Assembly: GCA_001600875.1 (NCBI GenBank)
Contig: BCLD01000020.1
Coordinates: 259,106-321,510, forward strand
Direction of reading: 5' to 3'
Origin: Solicoccozyma terricola
Lineage: Eukaryota > Basidiomycota > Tremellomycetes > Filobasidiales > Piskurozymaceae
DNA length: 62,405 nt
In this document: one piece after another, positions 10,884 to 20,870 of the stretch
Layout of the letters: each line of letters begins with the position of its first letter
Numbering within the stretch: the first letter of the stretch is position 1
The notes under the pieces: generated by a model
The model's input: only the letters and a program-made list of their open reading frames with translations
Database searches by the model: none
What the model was told of the DNA's origin: nothing
Translations under genes and position numbers: made by a program

Positions 10884-11303
10884 NNNNNNNNNNNNNNNNN
10901 NNNNNNNNNNNNNNNNNNNNNNNNNNNNNNNNNNNNNNNNNNNNNNNNNNNNNNNNNNNNNNNNNNNNNNNNNNNNNNNNNNNNNNNNNNNNNNNNNNNN
11001 NNNNNNNNNNNNNNNNNNNNNNNNNNNNNNNNNNNNNNNNNNNNNNNNNNNNNNNNNNNNNNNNNNNNNNNNNNNNNNNNNNNNNNNNNNNNNNNNNNNN
11101 NNNNNNNNNNNNNNNNNNNNNNNNNNNNNNNNNNNNNNNNNNNNNNNNNNNNNNNNNNNNNNNNNNNNNNNNNNNNNNNNNNNNNNNNNNNNNNNNNNNN
11201 NNNNNNNNNNNNNNNNNNNNNNNNNNNNNNNNNNNNNNNNNNNNNNNNNNNNNNNNNNNNNNNNNNNNNNNNNNNNNNNNNNNNNNNNNNNNNNNNNNNN
11301 NNN
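10884..11303. other. Assembly gap (420 N)
   Basis: The run of N is followed by CCCCCCCC and then a Pro/Arg-rich plus-strand frame (to 11493, ending DLIAVIRGVLERPFA). That frame could be the last exon of the kinase locus, but this cannot be tested across the gap. Confidence 0.95.
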
Positions 11304-11893
11304 CCCCCCCCAGCCGCGACAGCCAGCTCCTCGACCCGGCTCCTTTGCTTGGGGAACTCGCCAAGTTCCCCATCTCTCTTTCCCTTTCGTTCAACTTGAA
11401 ACTGAACATGTTCTGAGCGACCACGCACCTATTCGTAGCCCTCCTGATTTGATCGCCGTGATTCGAGGTGTACTGGAGCGTCCCTTCGCGTAGCAGGATG
11501 TGGATGGGCTAGGTGATTCAATGGCTCGAACCCTGGATATTGTCTGCTTCGCTGTTGAGGATTGCGTGGAGGAGCTGCCAAAGTGCCACGAGACCTAGAA
11601 AGGAAGGACGACAGCTCATTATAGGTTAACCATAACCCTACTGTGGGTGAGAAGCATTGGTTTTGGTGCACGAAAAGGCAGCCTGTCTTTTGGCAGATGC
11701 AGTACCAAACCTCAGTGAATCAAGGAGTGTCTATTCCCGATTCGAAGTCTTCTATTTCACTTCCAGCCATCTCTTCGCTTTAACCGTTCTTGAGACAATC
11801 ACACTATTCATGAGGTCCTCCAAACGCTCAGTCACGATGGCGTCTCCTGACGACTATCGGCACAGTGTTGTGGACAATCAATACCGTCATCCA
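11304..11893. other. No confirmed gene; carries a palindrome
   Basis: Apart from the possible kinase tail to 11493, I see no gene. A 23-bp near-palindrome lies at 11671-11693 (arms CGAAAAGGCAG and CTGTCTTTTGG). It resembles two others at 42695-42715 and 54335-54357. Confidence 0.5.
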
Positions 11894-12358
11894 TGTTGTA
11901 AATAACTGGCTGTTCTCCTTATTCTCACTCTGTTGTACATCGAGCTTGACCAGAAGTGGCCTACCTATATACTACTCTTACAACATCGGAACAAAGATCT
12001 TTGCCACCTGCATCCTTTGCTCTGCTGCAGTGCATGGCACTGCCGTGCATACTTCGGCATCAACCATAGCACAGTATTCGCCACTTGCAACACTCCCCCT
12101 CAAGCTCGAGGTTCTCCCAGACCTAGTTGTATCAAGTTTGATGAATGTCGAGGTCCAGGAAGTGGTTTGGTCAGGATATCTGCTTGTTGCTCGCCTGTAG
12201 TAACGTACTCCAAAGCTATTGACTTGTTGTGGATTAACTCGCGTATCAGATGATGTCTGATGTCGATATGTTTCGTTCTCTGGTGTGTACTTGGATTGAT
12301 TGCAAGTCGGATTGATCCTTGATTGTCGGTATGAAGAACTGTCGCTCCCGTGACAATG
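11894..12358 (-). mobile_element. Ty1/copia family B, 3' end
   Basis: In minus orientation the stretch reads as the end of copia Pol: VLHTDNQGSIRLAINPSTHQ, then RTKHIDIRHHLIRELIH, EQQADILTKPLPGPRHSSN and a stop. It is followed by a polypurine tract GAGGGGGAG (12093-12101) and a 199-bp LTR (11894-12092) with ends TGTTGCAAGTGG and TTTACAACA. Everything upstream of the RNase H C-terminus is missing. About 14 bp beyond the break begins the oppositely oriented LTR of family C. This suggests that C inserted into B, or that a deletion joined them. Confidence 0.85.
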
Positions 12359-12371
12359 TTTTCAAACCCTA

Positions 12372-12550
12372 TGTTGAGTGGCGACTCTGAGTGGCAAATT
12401 TCCTAGAACATTCTGGAGATTGCTTAGGGTTTTGATGGAGAATTCTCCAGCAATGACCTAGAAGGTTCACTCCCTCCAGCTCAAGTATATATAGCAGACA
12501 GATGTAGACTAGACAGCACCACTCTATAGATACAAGCATCCTTTCTAACA
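12372..12550 (+). repeat. 5' LTR of copia family C
   Basis: A 179-bp segment beginning TGTTGAGTGGCG and ending TTTCTAACA, with a TATATATAG box at about 12485, immediately followed by a primer-binding site. No 3' partner is present in the window; the LTR at 19621-19827 differs in sequence. Confidence 0.75.
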
Positions 12551-12564
12551 GGTTATGGGCCCAT
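12551..12564 (+). promoter_or_regulatory. Primer-binding site of copia family C
   Basis: GGTTATGGGCCCAT directly follows the LTR with no spacer. It is complementary to the anticodon-loop half of initiator tRNA-Met, as for family A. Confidence 0.8.
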
Positions 12565-12639
12565 GTTGCTCAATAGCCACATCGCTCTGACAACTCATAA
12601 TCACCACTAAAAACATTGATCAACGACTACAACCACACC

Positions 12640-13893
12640 ATGTCACTCGACTCCGACAGCAGCAAGAAGATCAGTCTCTACCAATTCGAGTCCCTCGATG
12701 AGGGCAATTATCAAGAATGGCAAACTCGGATGATTTGGAAGCTGGAGGAGCTGGAGTTGGAGAAACATATCGACCCCTCGGCAAGTATGCCCACACAGGA
12801 CGAGAAAGAAAATTGGGCTGCTTGGTCGAAGGATGACAGGAAGGCAATGCGAACAATTGGTGGCCATCTGTCAAGCATCAATGTTGCCAAAATCGCTGAA
12901 TGCAGGACAGCATTGGAGATTTGGAAACTCCTGCAGTCCNAGTATTGTATTCAAGGCTCAATGGGTAACTTTCACATCTGGACACGCCTAAGGACCNCCA
13001 CGCTACAGGAGGGTGCCGATCTCGCTACAACACANGCCTTTCTGAACGAACATCGANAGCTGCGTTCTCAAGCAGCNGCAAATAACTGGANTGTCCCAGA
13101 TGACATCCTTGCCATGTCTATCCTCTCTGGCCTCCCACCTTCTTGGTCACCTTGGATTGAGGCAACAACGAGTCATTATCATCTGTTGGATAGACCCCTG
13201 TCTTCCAAAGACATGTCCGAAGGGATTCTTCAACGTTCTCGCACACTCTTGGTCCTCGGTGATGAAACGGAAGCGAAAAGAGACGGCGAGGGAAAGGTGA
13301 TGAAGGTTCTGGGAGGCGACACTAATTCCAGCCATCGCCCACAATGCAACCATTGCAGGGAGGTCGGCCATACACAGGCAACCTGCTGGAAACTGCATGG
13401 CCAACCAGATTGGGTCAAAGCCAAGCGGGAATGGAAACAGCAAGGTGATAAACCGGATGCCACATACAACCTTACCAATGCTGAAGCGCAAGATGTCTGG
13501 ATGGTTGCCTCTAAGGATCAAAACAAGTCCGACACCATCTACTTCGACACAGCCTGCTACAATCACACCTCATCAAGCCGCAGTCATTTCCATTGGTTGG
13601 AAAAGGTGGAAGGAAGCATCAGACCATGGTCAGATGGACCATTGGTCGCAATAGAAGGCAGGGGCTCTGTCCTCTTGAAGAGCAATACCAGCAGCAAAAC
13701 TATCCTGCTCACCAATGTTAATTACTGTGCTCGTGGTGGCCAAGGCTTGTTAATCTCCCCTGGCCAACTGGAGGAGAAGGGCATCCACTGGGATCGACTG
13801 TCGGATGGGGATGTGCGATTGCATGGGAAGAATGGAGCCATCACATTGGTGGCAAGCCAGACAGATCCAGTCGCCTGCTCATCGTCCAAGTGA
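12640..13893 (+). CDS. Copia family C Gag and protease
   Basis: From the ATG at 12640 the frame runs 417 codons. It opens with a Gag/UBN2 region (YQFESLDEGNYQEWQTRMIW, then DRKAMRTIGGHLS). A CCHC knuckle CNHCREVGHTQATC follows, and then the retroviral-type aspartic protease start IYFDTACYNHTSS, where the Asp-Thr-Ala triad replaces the usual DSGA. The frame ends at TGA 13891-13893, just after the protease. The integrase frame starts at an overlapping ATGA and lies one base back (-1). Six single n's fall between 12940 and 13091, so the sequence is imperfect there. The start was chosen because it gives a normal Gag N-terminus 90 nt after the PBS. Confidence 0.85.
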   Translation: MSLDSDSSKKISLYQFESLDEGNYQEWQTRMIWKLEELELEKHIDPSASMPTQDEKENWAAWSKDDRKAMRTIGGHLSSINVAKIAECRTALEIWKLLQSXYCIQGSMGNFHIWTRLRTXTLQEGADLATTXAFLNEHRXLRSQAXANNWXVPDDILAMSILSGLPPSWSPWIEATTSHYHLLDRPLSSKDMSEGILQRSRTLLVLGDETEAKRDGEGKVMKVLGGDTNSSHRPQCNHCREVGHTQATCWKLHGQPDWVKAKREWKQQGDKPDATYNLTNAEAQDVWMVASKDQNKSDTIYFDTACYNHTSSSRSHFHWLEKVEGSIRPWSDGPLVAIEGRGSVLLKSNTSSKTILLTNVNYCARGGQGLLISPGQLEEKGIHWDRLSDGDVRLHGKNGAITLVASQTDPVACSSSK

Positions 13894-14966
13894 CCATCCA
13901 GCATTCAGCATCATCAACCTTTGCGGCCTTTGATGTTCCAACCGAAAGCGAGCAGGAGGAGGACAACGCCATGCAGTGGCATCGACGAATGGGCCATGAA
14001 TCAAAACAGACCCTCCTCAGCCTGGCAGAAGCGTCTCTCATTCCCATCAGCACAAAGAAACTCAATGCACTGGATACATCACTATGCCAAGCATGCCTTG
14101 CTGGCAAACTGCATCGATCACCTTTTCTGGAGGAGCGCAGTCGCTCTATCACTACACCTCTCACTCGCATCCACATGGATATCAAAGGTCCTTTACCTCC
14201 TAGCATTGGTGGTCGAAAATATATGCTGGTGTTGGTTGATGAAGCCAGCAGTTACGTCTGGACATTCTCTCTCAAAACAAAGAATGAGGCGGTATCAATC
14301 ATCAAAGCATGGCTGCTTCAGGAGGAGCGACAGAGTGGCCACTCTGCTCAAGTATTCATGTCGGACAATGGTACAGAATTCGTCAATAACGCAATCAGAG
14401 ACTTCTGTGCAACAAAGGGAATTCGACATGAAACAACCATTCCTTACACTCCGCAGCAGAACGGGAAAGCGGAACGTTACAATCGTACACTGGAAACCCT
14501 CGTCACTGCCCTTTTGCATGATGCCGGATTTACGACAAGCTGGTGGCCTGAAGCTCTAGCGACAGCAACACTCCTTCTTAATCGCAGTCCTGCATCCAAC
14601 ACGGCGCCTCTAACCCGATATCAAGCCTATCATGGACAGCCTCCAACTCTTGAGGGCCTGTTCCCATTCGGTAGTCGTGCATTTGTGCGACGGGAAGGAG
14701 TCAGTGTTTTCCAAACCAAGTACTTGGCATGTCGCTTCTTAGGCTATGGCTATGACGGTGGCAAGAAGGCATGGCGCTTTGTCATTGAAGGAACGACCAA
14801 AGCCATTTACTCTCGGAACTTCAGAGTGGATGAGCGACCACTGCAAGGCAAAGAGGGACGTACAAATACCTTTACCAGCGACGAGCAAATGACGGCAGGA
14901 ATGGGCAACTTGCTGCAATCATCAACTCACGGCATACTAGCTCATACACAGGCTGTCCTTTCATAA
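13890..14966 (+). CDS. Copia family C integrase
   Basis: The 358-codon frame holds a full integrase core. The GAG-pre-integrase zinc site includes MQWHRRMGH and SLCQACLAGK (H-H-C-C). The catalytic D-D-E residues lie in TRIHMDIKGPL, FMSDNGTEFVNN and PYTPQQNGKAERYNRTL. The C-terminal block includes AYHGQPPTLEGLFPFGSRAF and FLGYGYDGGKKAWRF. After RNFRVDE the sequence loses similarity and stops, and the reverse transcriptase and RNase H that should follow are not present. The element was truncated here, where a fragment of another gene begins. It overlaps the gag frame by four bases in the -1 phase. Confidence 0.85.
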   Translation: MTIQHSASSTFAAFDVPTESEQEEDNAMQWHRRMGHESKQTLLSLAEASLIPISTKKLNALDTSLCQACLAGKLHRSPFLEERSRSITTPLTRIHMDIKGPLPPSIGGRKYMLVLVDEASSYVWTFSLKTKNEAVSIIKAWLLQEERQSGHSAQVFMSDNGTEFVNNAIRDFCATKGIRHETTIPYTPQQNGKAERYNRTLETLVTALLHDAGFTTSWWPEALATATLLLNRSPASNTAPLTRYQAYHGQPPTLEGLFPFGSRAFVRREGVSVFQTKYLACRFLGYGYDGGKKAWRFVIEGTTKAIYSRNFRVDERPLQGKEGRTNTFTSDEQMTAGMGNLLQSSTHGILAHTQAVLS

Positions 14967-15278
14967 AGTCCGAAGCTGTCCTTGCCGTCCTCTCAGTTCT
15001 CGGTTCTTTCGGGCAGTTGATGCAAACCTGTCGAATACGAGCACCATCACGGATGGGGAAGAATGGGACTGGTTGTGTCGAGCATTGCTGTGATCTTTGA
15101 CTGTAGGGTGTGGGACATAGTGCGGGACTCACAGGCTGTCCTTTGATCTTGCATGTTGGAGTGAGAAGAGTGATTATCTGTATTACGCAAACGATCACTA
15201 GCACAACGCAGTCTAACAGGAGGGACCTACTACCCCGAGACGAACTACTGCGAAAACACCACTGCCGAATGCTTTAAT
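14967..15278. other. Junction region without gene
   Basis: AGGCTGTCCTTT occurs twice (near 14951 and 15132), which is half of the palindrome seen at 42695 and 54335. Nothing else is recognisable. Confidence 0.45.
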
Positions 15279-15470
15279 TTGACACTGAAAGGTAGGACGT
15301 CGCATCGATTGAGGTCGATCGACTCCGGCAGCTTCCTCTCAACCCGCTTCTCCATCCACGGACATAAGCTCACCGTCATCGAGGTCGATGGCACAAGAAT
15401 CGAGCCAGGGACGGTCAACTTCTTTGACCTTTGGCGTTGCCCAGCGTGCGAGTGTGATCGTGCATCTTGA
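15279..15470 (+). pseudogene. Multicopper oxidase fragment
   Basis: The frame includes HRLRSIDSGSFLSTRFSIHG then HKLTVIEVDGTRIEPGTVNF. It matches the second cupredoxin domain of fungal laccase or ferroxidase-type multicopper oxidases (usual pattern YRxRxINxG...FSIDGHxMTVIEADG). No copper-ligand HxH motifs are included in this piece and the frame ends soon after, so it is a non-functional relic between the truncated copia integrase and a broken transcription-factor gene. Confidence 0.65.
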
Positions 15471-15699
15471 TAAAACAGTCGGAGCAGTTTTCTGTAATTG
15501 TGATATCATTGTTCGCTGACGGATATGAATCAACCCAGCCTGTACACTGGATCCGTAGTGAACTCATATGAGCAAGCCACACCCCACGACCGCAAGTACG
15601 CGAGACTCAACCAAGGCCATACATCTGCCCCTCTTTCTACACCCCTAATGGTGAGCCACCAAGCGCTCTCTCCATGGCATTTAACATCTGCGATTTGCC

Positions 15700-17860
15700 T
15701 CGGCGACCCCACTTACAGAGACTGACACAATCGGACCAAGTCAAATGTCGCAGACAGAAGGTGAGCCGCGATCCTTGTCGTCCCTACTCGCTACTTCGGG
15801 GCTTAGTCCAATACTTTTAAATGAAGTGCTTGGGTGCAGACGATTCCCCTTGCCTTCGATGTCGAAGGACAGGCCTCACCTGCGAGTTCGTACCCAGGGC
15901 GAACGTGAGCAATCGTTTTTGAGATTCAATCCTCAGACAAACAACTCGTTTCGCCTTATACAGGCAGCTGTGCCGATCACCGCAAGCACATCATCATTCA
16001 GCAGCTGCACTGATACTTGGCGGGATGATGTCACCCAGCGTATCCAGCGACTTGAAGAGTCTAATCGTTGGCCGGTAAAGGAGCTGAAGGACCGTGGTAG
16101 CCGTCCAGATGAAGTTGACGTGGAGGTCTCTCCAGGGGAAGCTCCTGCTAAATTAGGCCACGGGATCCCTTCGCTTTCCATGCAAAGAGATATGGCCGGA
16201 CTCTGGTCAGCGCTCGGCAAGATTTGGGAACTGGATCCTCCGCATAAGTCACATGAGGCTTGGTCCGCAGCTCATGTCGGACAGTTGTGGCGATCGTGAG
16301 TGGAAAACAATACCCTCTTGGTAAAGCTGACAACCGCCCGCATCGTGCTCTAGCTTTCAACAACACAATCCTGGTCTCCATTTCTTCTCCGGCCAGGTTT
16401 CCTTTTCGAGGCCAACACCTTTGTTGGCAGCAGCCATTCTCCACATCTCCGCGTCTCCCTGCAAAGTCACGTTGTCCGACGAGGTAGGGGGTATCTGTTC
16501 CCAGGGCAACATACGTCTTTGCTTGACCAGATCCCCGAAACCCCCACACTCCCCACAAATGAACACAAACAACATATAATCGGTCAACTCCCACCGCATG
16601 TTTCAGATTCCGATCCTCCCCTCACGACACAGCGTGCTCTGAAACGCCGTCTTATCGTTGGTGAATCATAAACAGGATCTGGGTGTGTCCGGACCCTGCT
16701 CCGAGCAGGCCGACTCCCCCTCCCCCCAATCAGTTGTTTTTAACGATTTACCTGGCGTTACTCGTGAATACAAGGTTGTGATGATTGGGAAATCGAATGA
16801 CATGTCTGTGGGGCACCGTCACATTGACAGCCGGGGGGATTCGTGAATGATCAGCAAAGACAGCGTGGTGGCGAAATGCATTTTCGCATCCGAAAGGGAT
16901 ACCGGTTCTAGTGATGTTTCGGACACCCGGAATAACATAGGTACAGTTGTCCTTTCCGGGAAGAAGTTTCTTTACTGCCGCAGAAGATTCGACGACGTGG
17001 ACGCCACCGCCACACGCGTTCCTGAGCAGGCTCATTCTCGGCCATTTCTGATTCTGGCACGCGTAACCGAAGGCCAGCCGCAAAATTCCCGAAAACGAGA
17101 AAGGCCCCCCCTCCGGGCGCGCCTGCATCCATAGAGATTCTTGACCATCTCACCGATGGCATCGGTATGATTCTAACCCCCTCTCCAAAATGTTCTGGGT
17201 CAAACAAATCCGGAACCAGCCGCACTCAATGGTGGCAAAGCTCCGGCAGAATCTCGACTTCCTGCTGGGGTGGCAGGAGCGATCCGCGTTCCGGCAGGTC
17301 TGCTGTGGTTTTCCTTGTCCGTATTCTCCAAGATGCTCTGGATCATACCCTTACTTGAGACGGTGGTGTTTGGTTCTTGGTAGCTCCTTTACCCGGAGAA
17401 CTTGCTCGCCGTAAGCTGAACCAGCATCCAATCCTATAGGCAATTTGTGTTCTCCTCGGGTTTCGGCTTCCTCGTCTCGCCTTGCGTTCGCTCGAAATTG
17501 CTTCATGATGTTCGCCGTATTTGCTTTAGCCCTGAACCATCCCCCAACGATGTGGCCGGGAGGAGGACCTTACAATCACGATGTCGGTTCTCAGCTGGGT
17601 GGGCTTACGTGGAAACCGCACTGAACATTGAGGGTGGCTGGACATCTCTTGTCTCGAGGACCTTCAAAACCATGCAGTACGTCCTCGTTGGGGTTTTGAC
17701 TTTCTCCGATGCGCTGACCCTCCTCCGTAATGTTCAGCTGGCCTGCCTGTTCACGGTACAGCACGGCTCACTCTCGGCGGCTTGGCACTTTTCGGCGTAG
17801 GCCTACGACATTGCATTCGACCTTGGCATACACTGCCGGATAACATTATACTGCCTTCGC
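15700..17860 (+). pseudogene. Zn2Cys6 fungal transcription factor, decayed
   Basis: A first exon ending VKCRRQK (donor GTGAGC near 15760) joins after AG to CLGADDSPCLRCRRTGLTC then EFVPR, the second half of a Gal4-type Zn2Cys6 cluster. One frame shift later the downstream frame has DDVTQRIQRLEESNRWPVKE, the linker/coiled coil usual after the cluster. At about 17690-17850 the frame reads LLRNVQLACLFTVQHGSLSA then AWHFSA, a stop, and AYDIAFDLGIH. This corresponds to the fungal-specific regulatory domain (ALxLGLHR-type block). At least one frameshift and one stop interrupt it, the first Cys of the cluster appears lost, and the 3' end is replaced by copia sequence at 17867. Target genes are unknown. 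Confidence 0.7.
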
Positions 17861-17866
17861 TCCGGG

Positions 17867-18128
17867 TGAAGTGAGTACTGTCCTGGGTATGAAAGTTACG
17901 CGCGATCGCAACACTAGCAGGATCTGGATCACCTAAACAGCATACATCGATCGACTACAGGAACGCTTCCCGAGCCACACCAACTATCGGAACTCGGCCG
18001 CCCCAATCAGCAGGACGCCCATTCACAACGACACTCCAGAACAATATTGGTTTGGAACTCGGTGGCAATCAATCACCTTTGGAAGGGTGGGTAAAGGCCG
18101 ATTGGGCCGGATGCCACAATACCAGAAG
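17867..18128 (+). pseudogene. Copia reverse transcriptase/RNase H scrap
   Basis: GEVSTVLGMKVTRDR, AYIDRLQERFPSHTNYRN and EGWVKADWAGCHNTRS correspond to three separated blocks of element D (near 18757, 18830 and 19147), but here they are compressed by internal deletions and carry a stop. It is a deleted second copy of family D Pol. Confidence 0.8.
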
Positions 18129-18323
18129 TGTTGAAATAACCGTGTCTTTAGAGCGCTCTATCACTCCGGACAGTAGGACACTCCTACCGACAGTCGGAGA
18201 ATTGCCCGGAGGAACGGTATCAGGTTAACCAGTGTCCTCTAGCTGTCTCTTTGACTATAAAGATCCAGGGAATGTCGAGCCAGAGGTTTACTCTCGTAGA
18301 GAGAACAACCATTTCATTTGTCA
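18129..18323 (+). repeat. Solo LTR of copia family A
   Basis: A 195-bp LTR (TGTTGAAATAACC to TTTGTCA) in plus orientation, homologous to 4587-4795 and 7798-7992. It separates two pieces of family D Pol. Flanking pentamers (AGAAG and CGCAT) do not match, so it probably marks recombination rather than a clean solo-LTR insertion. Confidence 0.8.
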
Positions 18324-19630
18324 CGCATAACATCCTTGCGCATTCTCTTGACAATCGCGGCAACGCTAGATCTAGAGAATCACCAAGACGATGTCGAAGG
18401 TGCGCATTTGAATGGCACGCTTGATGTCGATATCTATATGGAGTATCCAAAAGGAGTCACTCCAAAGAAAGGCTGGGACGGACTATTGCTCAAGAAGGCT
18501 TTATAAGGCTTTATATGGATTAAAGCAATCCGGGCGAACTTGTTGAAGGGAGCTCAGTTCAGTAACAAGTTATCAACGATTGGATTCCGTAGGCTTAAAT
18601 CCCACTGGGGCCTTTACACACGACCCAAACCAAGGAAGGAGGGTCTCATCATCATTCTGGTCTATATAGATGATTTTGTCATAGCCGCAGAGACTAAAGG
18701 CGACATCGATAAGCTACTGGAAAAGCTCAAGACTTTCTGGAAACTTTCCGAGATGGGAGAAGTGAGTACCATCCTTGGAATGAAAGTGACTCAAGATCGC
18801 AAAAACAGACAAGCGTTTCTTACGCAACCGGCATACATCGATCGACTGGTTGAGCGATTTCCCAAGCATGCAAACTATCGAAATTGGGCGGCACCTCTTG
18901 GGAAGACAACAGTTACGGACGGTGAATCAGTGGCCTTATCACCTTATCAAGAAATTATTGGGTGTCTGCAATGGCTTGCAGGTTGCACTCGTCCGGACAT
19001 CAGTTATGCCGCATCATTCCTAGCAAGACACACCGCCAATCCATTGGAGAACCATTGGGAGATGGCGCTTCGGACTGCGTCTTACCTAGCGCACACGACG
19101 GACATAGGTCTTAGGCTGGAAGGAATGGAAAGGACAGCTTTGGAAGGCTGGGTAGATGCAGATTGGGCAGGATGCCACGAAACAAGAAAGTCCACCACAG
19201 GATATGTCTTCAAACTCAACAATTCGCCAATTGTATGGTGCTCGAGACGAAAACAGACAGTAGCTTCATCAACAGTTGAAGCAGAATATATTGCGACGGC
19301 AGAGGCAGCTCGAGAAGCCGTGTGGCTAAGGAATTTACTCAAGGAACTAGCCTTTAAGATGAGTCGGCCTACAATCCTCCACGTGGACAATCAAGGGGCA
19401 ATGCGTTTGGCAACCAACCCAAGTACACATCAGAGAGCGAAACATATTGACATAAAGCATCATCCTTTCCGGGAACTTGTTGAGAACGACACTGTACAAC
19501 TCGAATACATTGTCACCGGAAGGCAGCAGGCAGATATCCTCACTAAACCTCTTCCGGGTCCTAGACATGCATCGAATTCTACACAGCTAGGATTGCAACC
19601 ACCTCAAGCTCGAGGGGAAGTGTTAAGATA
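18324..19630 (+). pseudogene. Copia family D reverse transcriptase and RNase H
   Basis: The frame before about 18505 carries the reverse transcriptase start (SLRILLTIAATLDLE then DDVEGAHLNGTLDVDIYMEY). After a short disrupted stretch the frame 18540-19631 carries ILVYIDDFVIAA (catalytic YIDD), SEMGEVSTILGMKV, SPYQEIIGCLQWLAGCTRPD, RNase H VDADWAGCHETRKSTTGY, SSTVEAEYIATAEAAREAVW, and the C-terminus ADILTKPLPGPRHAS. One frameshift at 18505-18540 breaks it, and integrase and gag are absent. This is the best reverse transcriptase in the window. It is followed by a polypurine tract GAGGGGAAG (19612-19620) and its 3' LTR. Confidence 0.9.
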
Positions 19631-19827
19631 GGGCCTTTAAGGACACGTGTCCGTAACACTGTCAGTAAGTCTGGATTAGTCTAGGATGCATCAGTATAAG
19701 GTAGGATGCAAGTGTGGCAGAGGGAACTCGTCTGGGACTACATAATACCTAGGTCATCGAGCCAGAGATGTAGTAGAAGACTTCACCGAATATCATTCCC
19801 AGTTTTGCCACCACTTTATTCGTAACA
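19621..19827 (+). repeat. 3' LTR of copia family D
   Basis: A 207-bp LTR, TGTTAAGATAGGG to TTCGTAACA, directly after the polypurine tract. Immediately downstream begins the NLR remnant, so this LTR marks the truncation point of that gene. Confidence 0.85.
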
Positions 19828-19837
19828 CGGATGTCCA

Positions 19838-20870
19838 TCAATTTTTAAGCGGAAAGTGGTTTTACTGGCTGGAGGCTCTCAGCCTTCTCAGAAGCATCTC
19901 CGATTGGGTACTTGCAATGACAAAACTGGAGGGATTACTCCAGGTGAGTCGGACCGATGGTCCCACCTTGCTCTATGAGATATACTAAGACTACTGCAGA
20001 GAGCAACACACGAATGCCAGTTATTGGACCTCGTTCGAGATACACGCCGATTCATTCTGTATTTCAAGTGGGCAATAGAGCACAGTCCTCTGCAGGTCTA
20101 TGCTTCAGGACTTGTCTTCACTCCTACCCGTAGCCCGACAAGAGAGCTGTTAAAGCTCGAGGAAAAGCATGGATTACGACCAAACCGGCTATGTAAGACC
20201 ATTGGACTGCCTGTTTACAGACACTTGAAGGGCATCGCGATTCTGTCCGCTCGATCGCCTTCTCCCACAACTCATAAATCTCGCGTCAGCATCAGACGAT
20301 AAGCCGTCCGGATCTGGGACAGCGCCAGCGGTCATTGCCTACAGGCGCTTGAAGAGCATCGCTATCGGTCCTGTCAGTTGCCTTCTCGCACGACTCAAAG
20401 TATCTCGTATCGGTATCATTCGATAGGACCGTTAAGATCTGGGACACCGACAGTGGTCAATGCCTACAGATGCTTCAGGGCCATAGCGATTCGGTCAGCT
20501 CGGTCGCCTTCTCGCACGACTCGAAGTGTCTCGCATCGGCATTGTACGAAAAGACTGGGAGATCGGCGGTGGTCAATGCCTATAGACGCTTGAAGGGCTT
20601 CGCAATTTGGTCCTCTCGGTGGTCTTCTCGCTCGACTCGAAGTCTCTCGCGTCGGCATCATTTGATAGGACAGCAAGATCTGGAACAACGGCATCTCGGT
20701 CAATGTCTAAGGACACTTGAAGGGCATCGTGATTCGTTTTCTCGCACGACTCAAAGTCTCTCGAGACATCGGCAGCGGCAATTGCACACAGACGCTTGCA
20801 GAGTATCGCAGTTCGGTCAACTCGGTGGCCTTCGCATACGACTCGAAGTATCTCGCATCGGACTGAGCCT
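19838..20870 (+). pseudogene. NLR-type NACHT-WD40 (HET-E-like) 3' fragment
   Basis: An exon (FLSGKWFYWLEALSLLRSIS then LEGLLQ), an intron (19944-19999) and an exon (LLDLVRDTRRFILYFKWAIE then HSPLQVYASGLVFTPTRS) match the helical linker between NACHT and WD40 domains in fungal HET-E/NWD proteins. WD40 repeats follow, with LQTLEGHRDSV, VKIWDTDSGQCLQMLQGHSD and VSSVAFSHDSKCLASA recognisable, each about 126 bp apart but broken by stops and frameshifts. The NACHT ATPase and any N-terminal effector domain are absent; the copia D LTR abuts the fragment. Intact proteins of this type oligomerise on ligand sensing and trigger incompatibility or cell death. This copy cannot. Confidence 0.85.

Noticed and set aside
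10486..11493. A 335-codon plus-strand frame across the first gap
   Set aside because: 420 N is a multiple of three, so the frame stays open by construction. Only the coiled-coil part before the gap is supported.
11510..11540. Possible tRNA B-box (GGCTCGAACCC-like)
   Set aside because: No A-box, no cloverleaf arms and no T-run terminator at suitable distances.
12372..19827. One single copia element from the 12.4-kb LTR to the 19.8-kb LTR
   Set aside because: The two LTRs have different sequences, and host-gene fragments lie between them, so these are two families.
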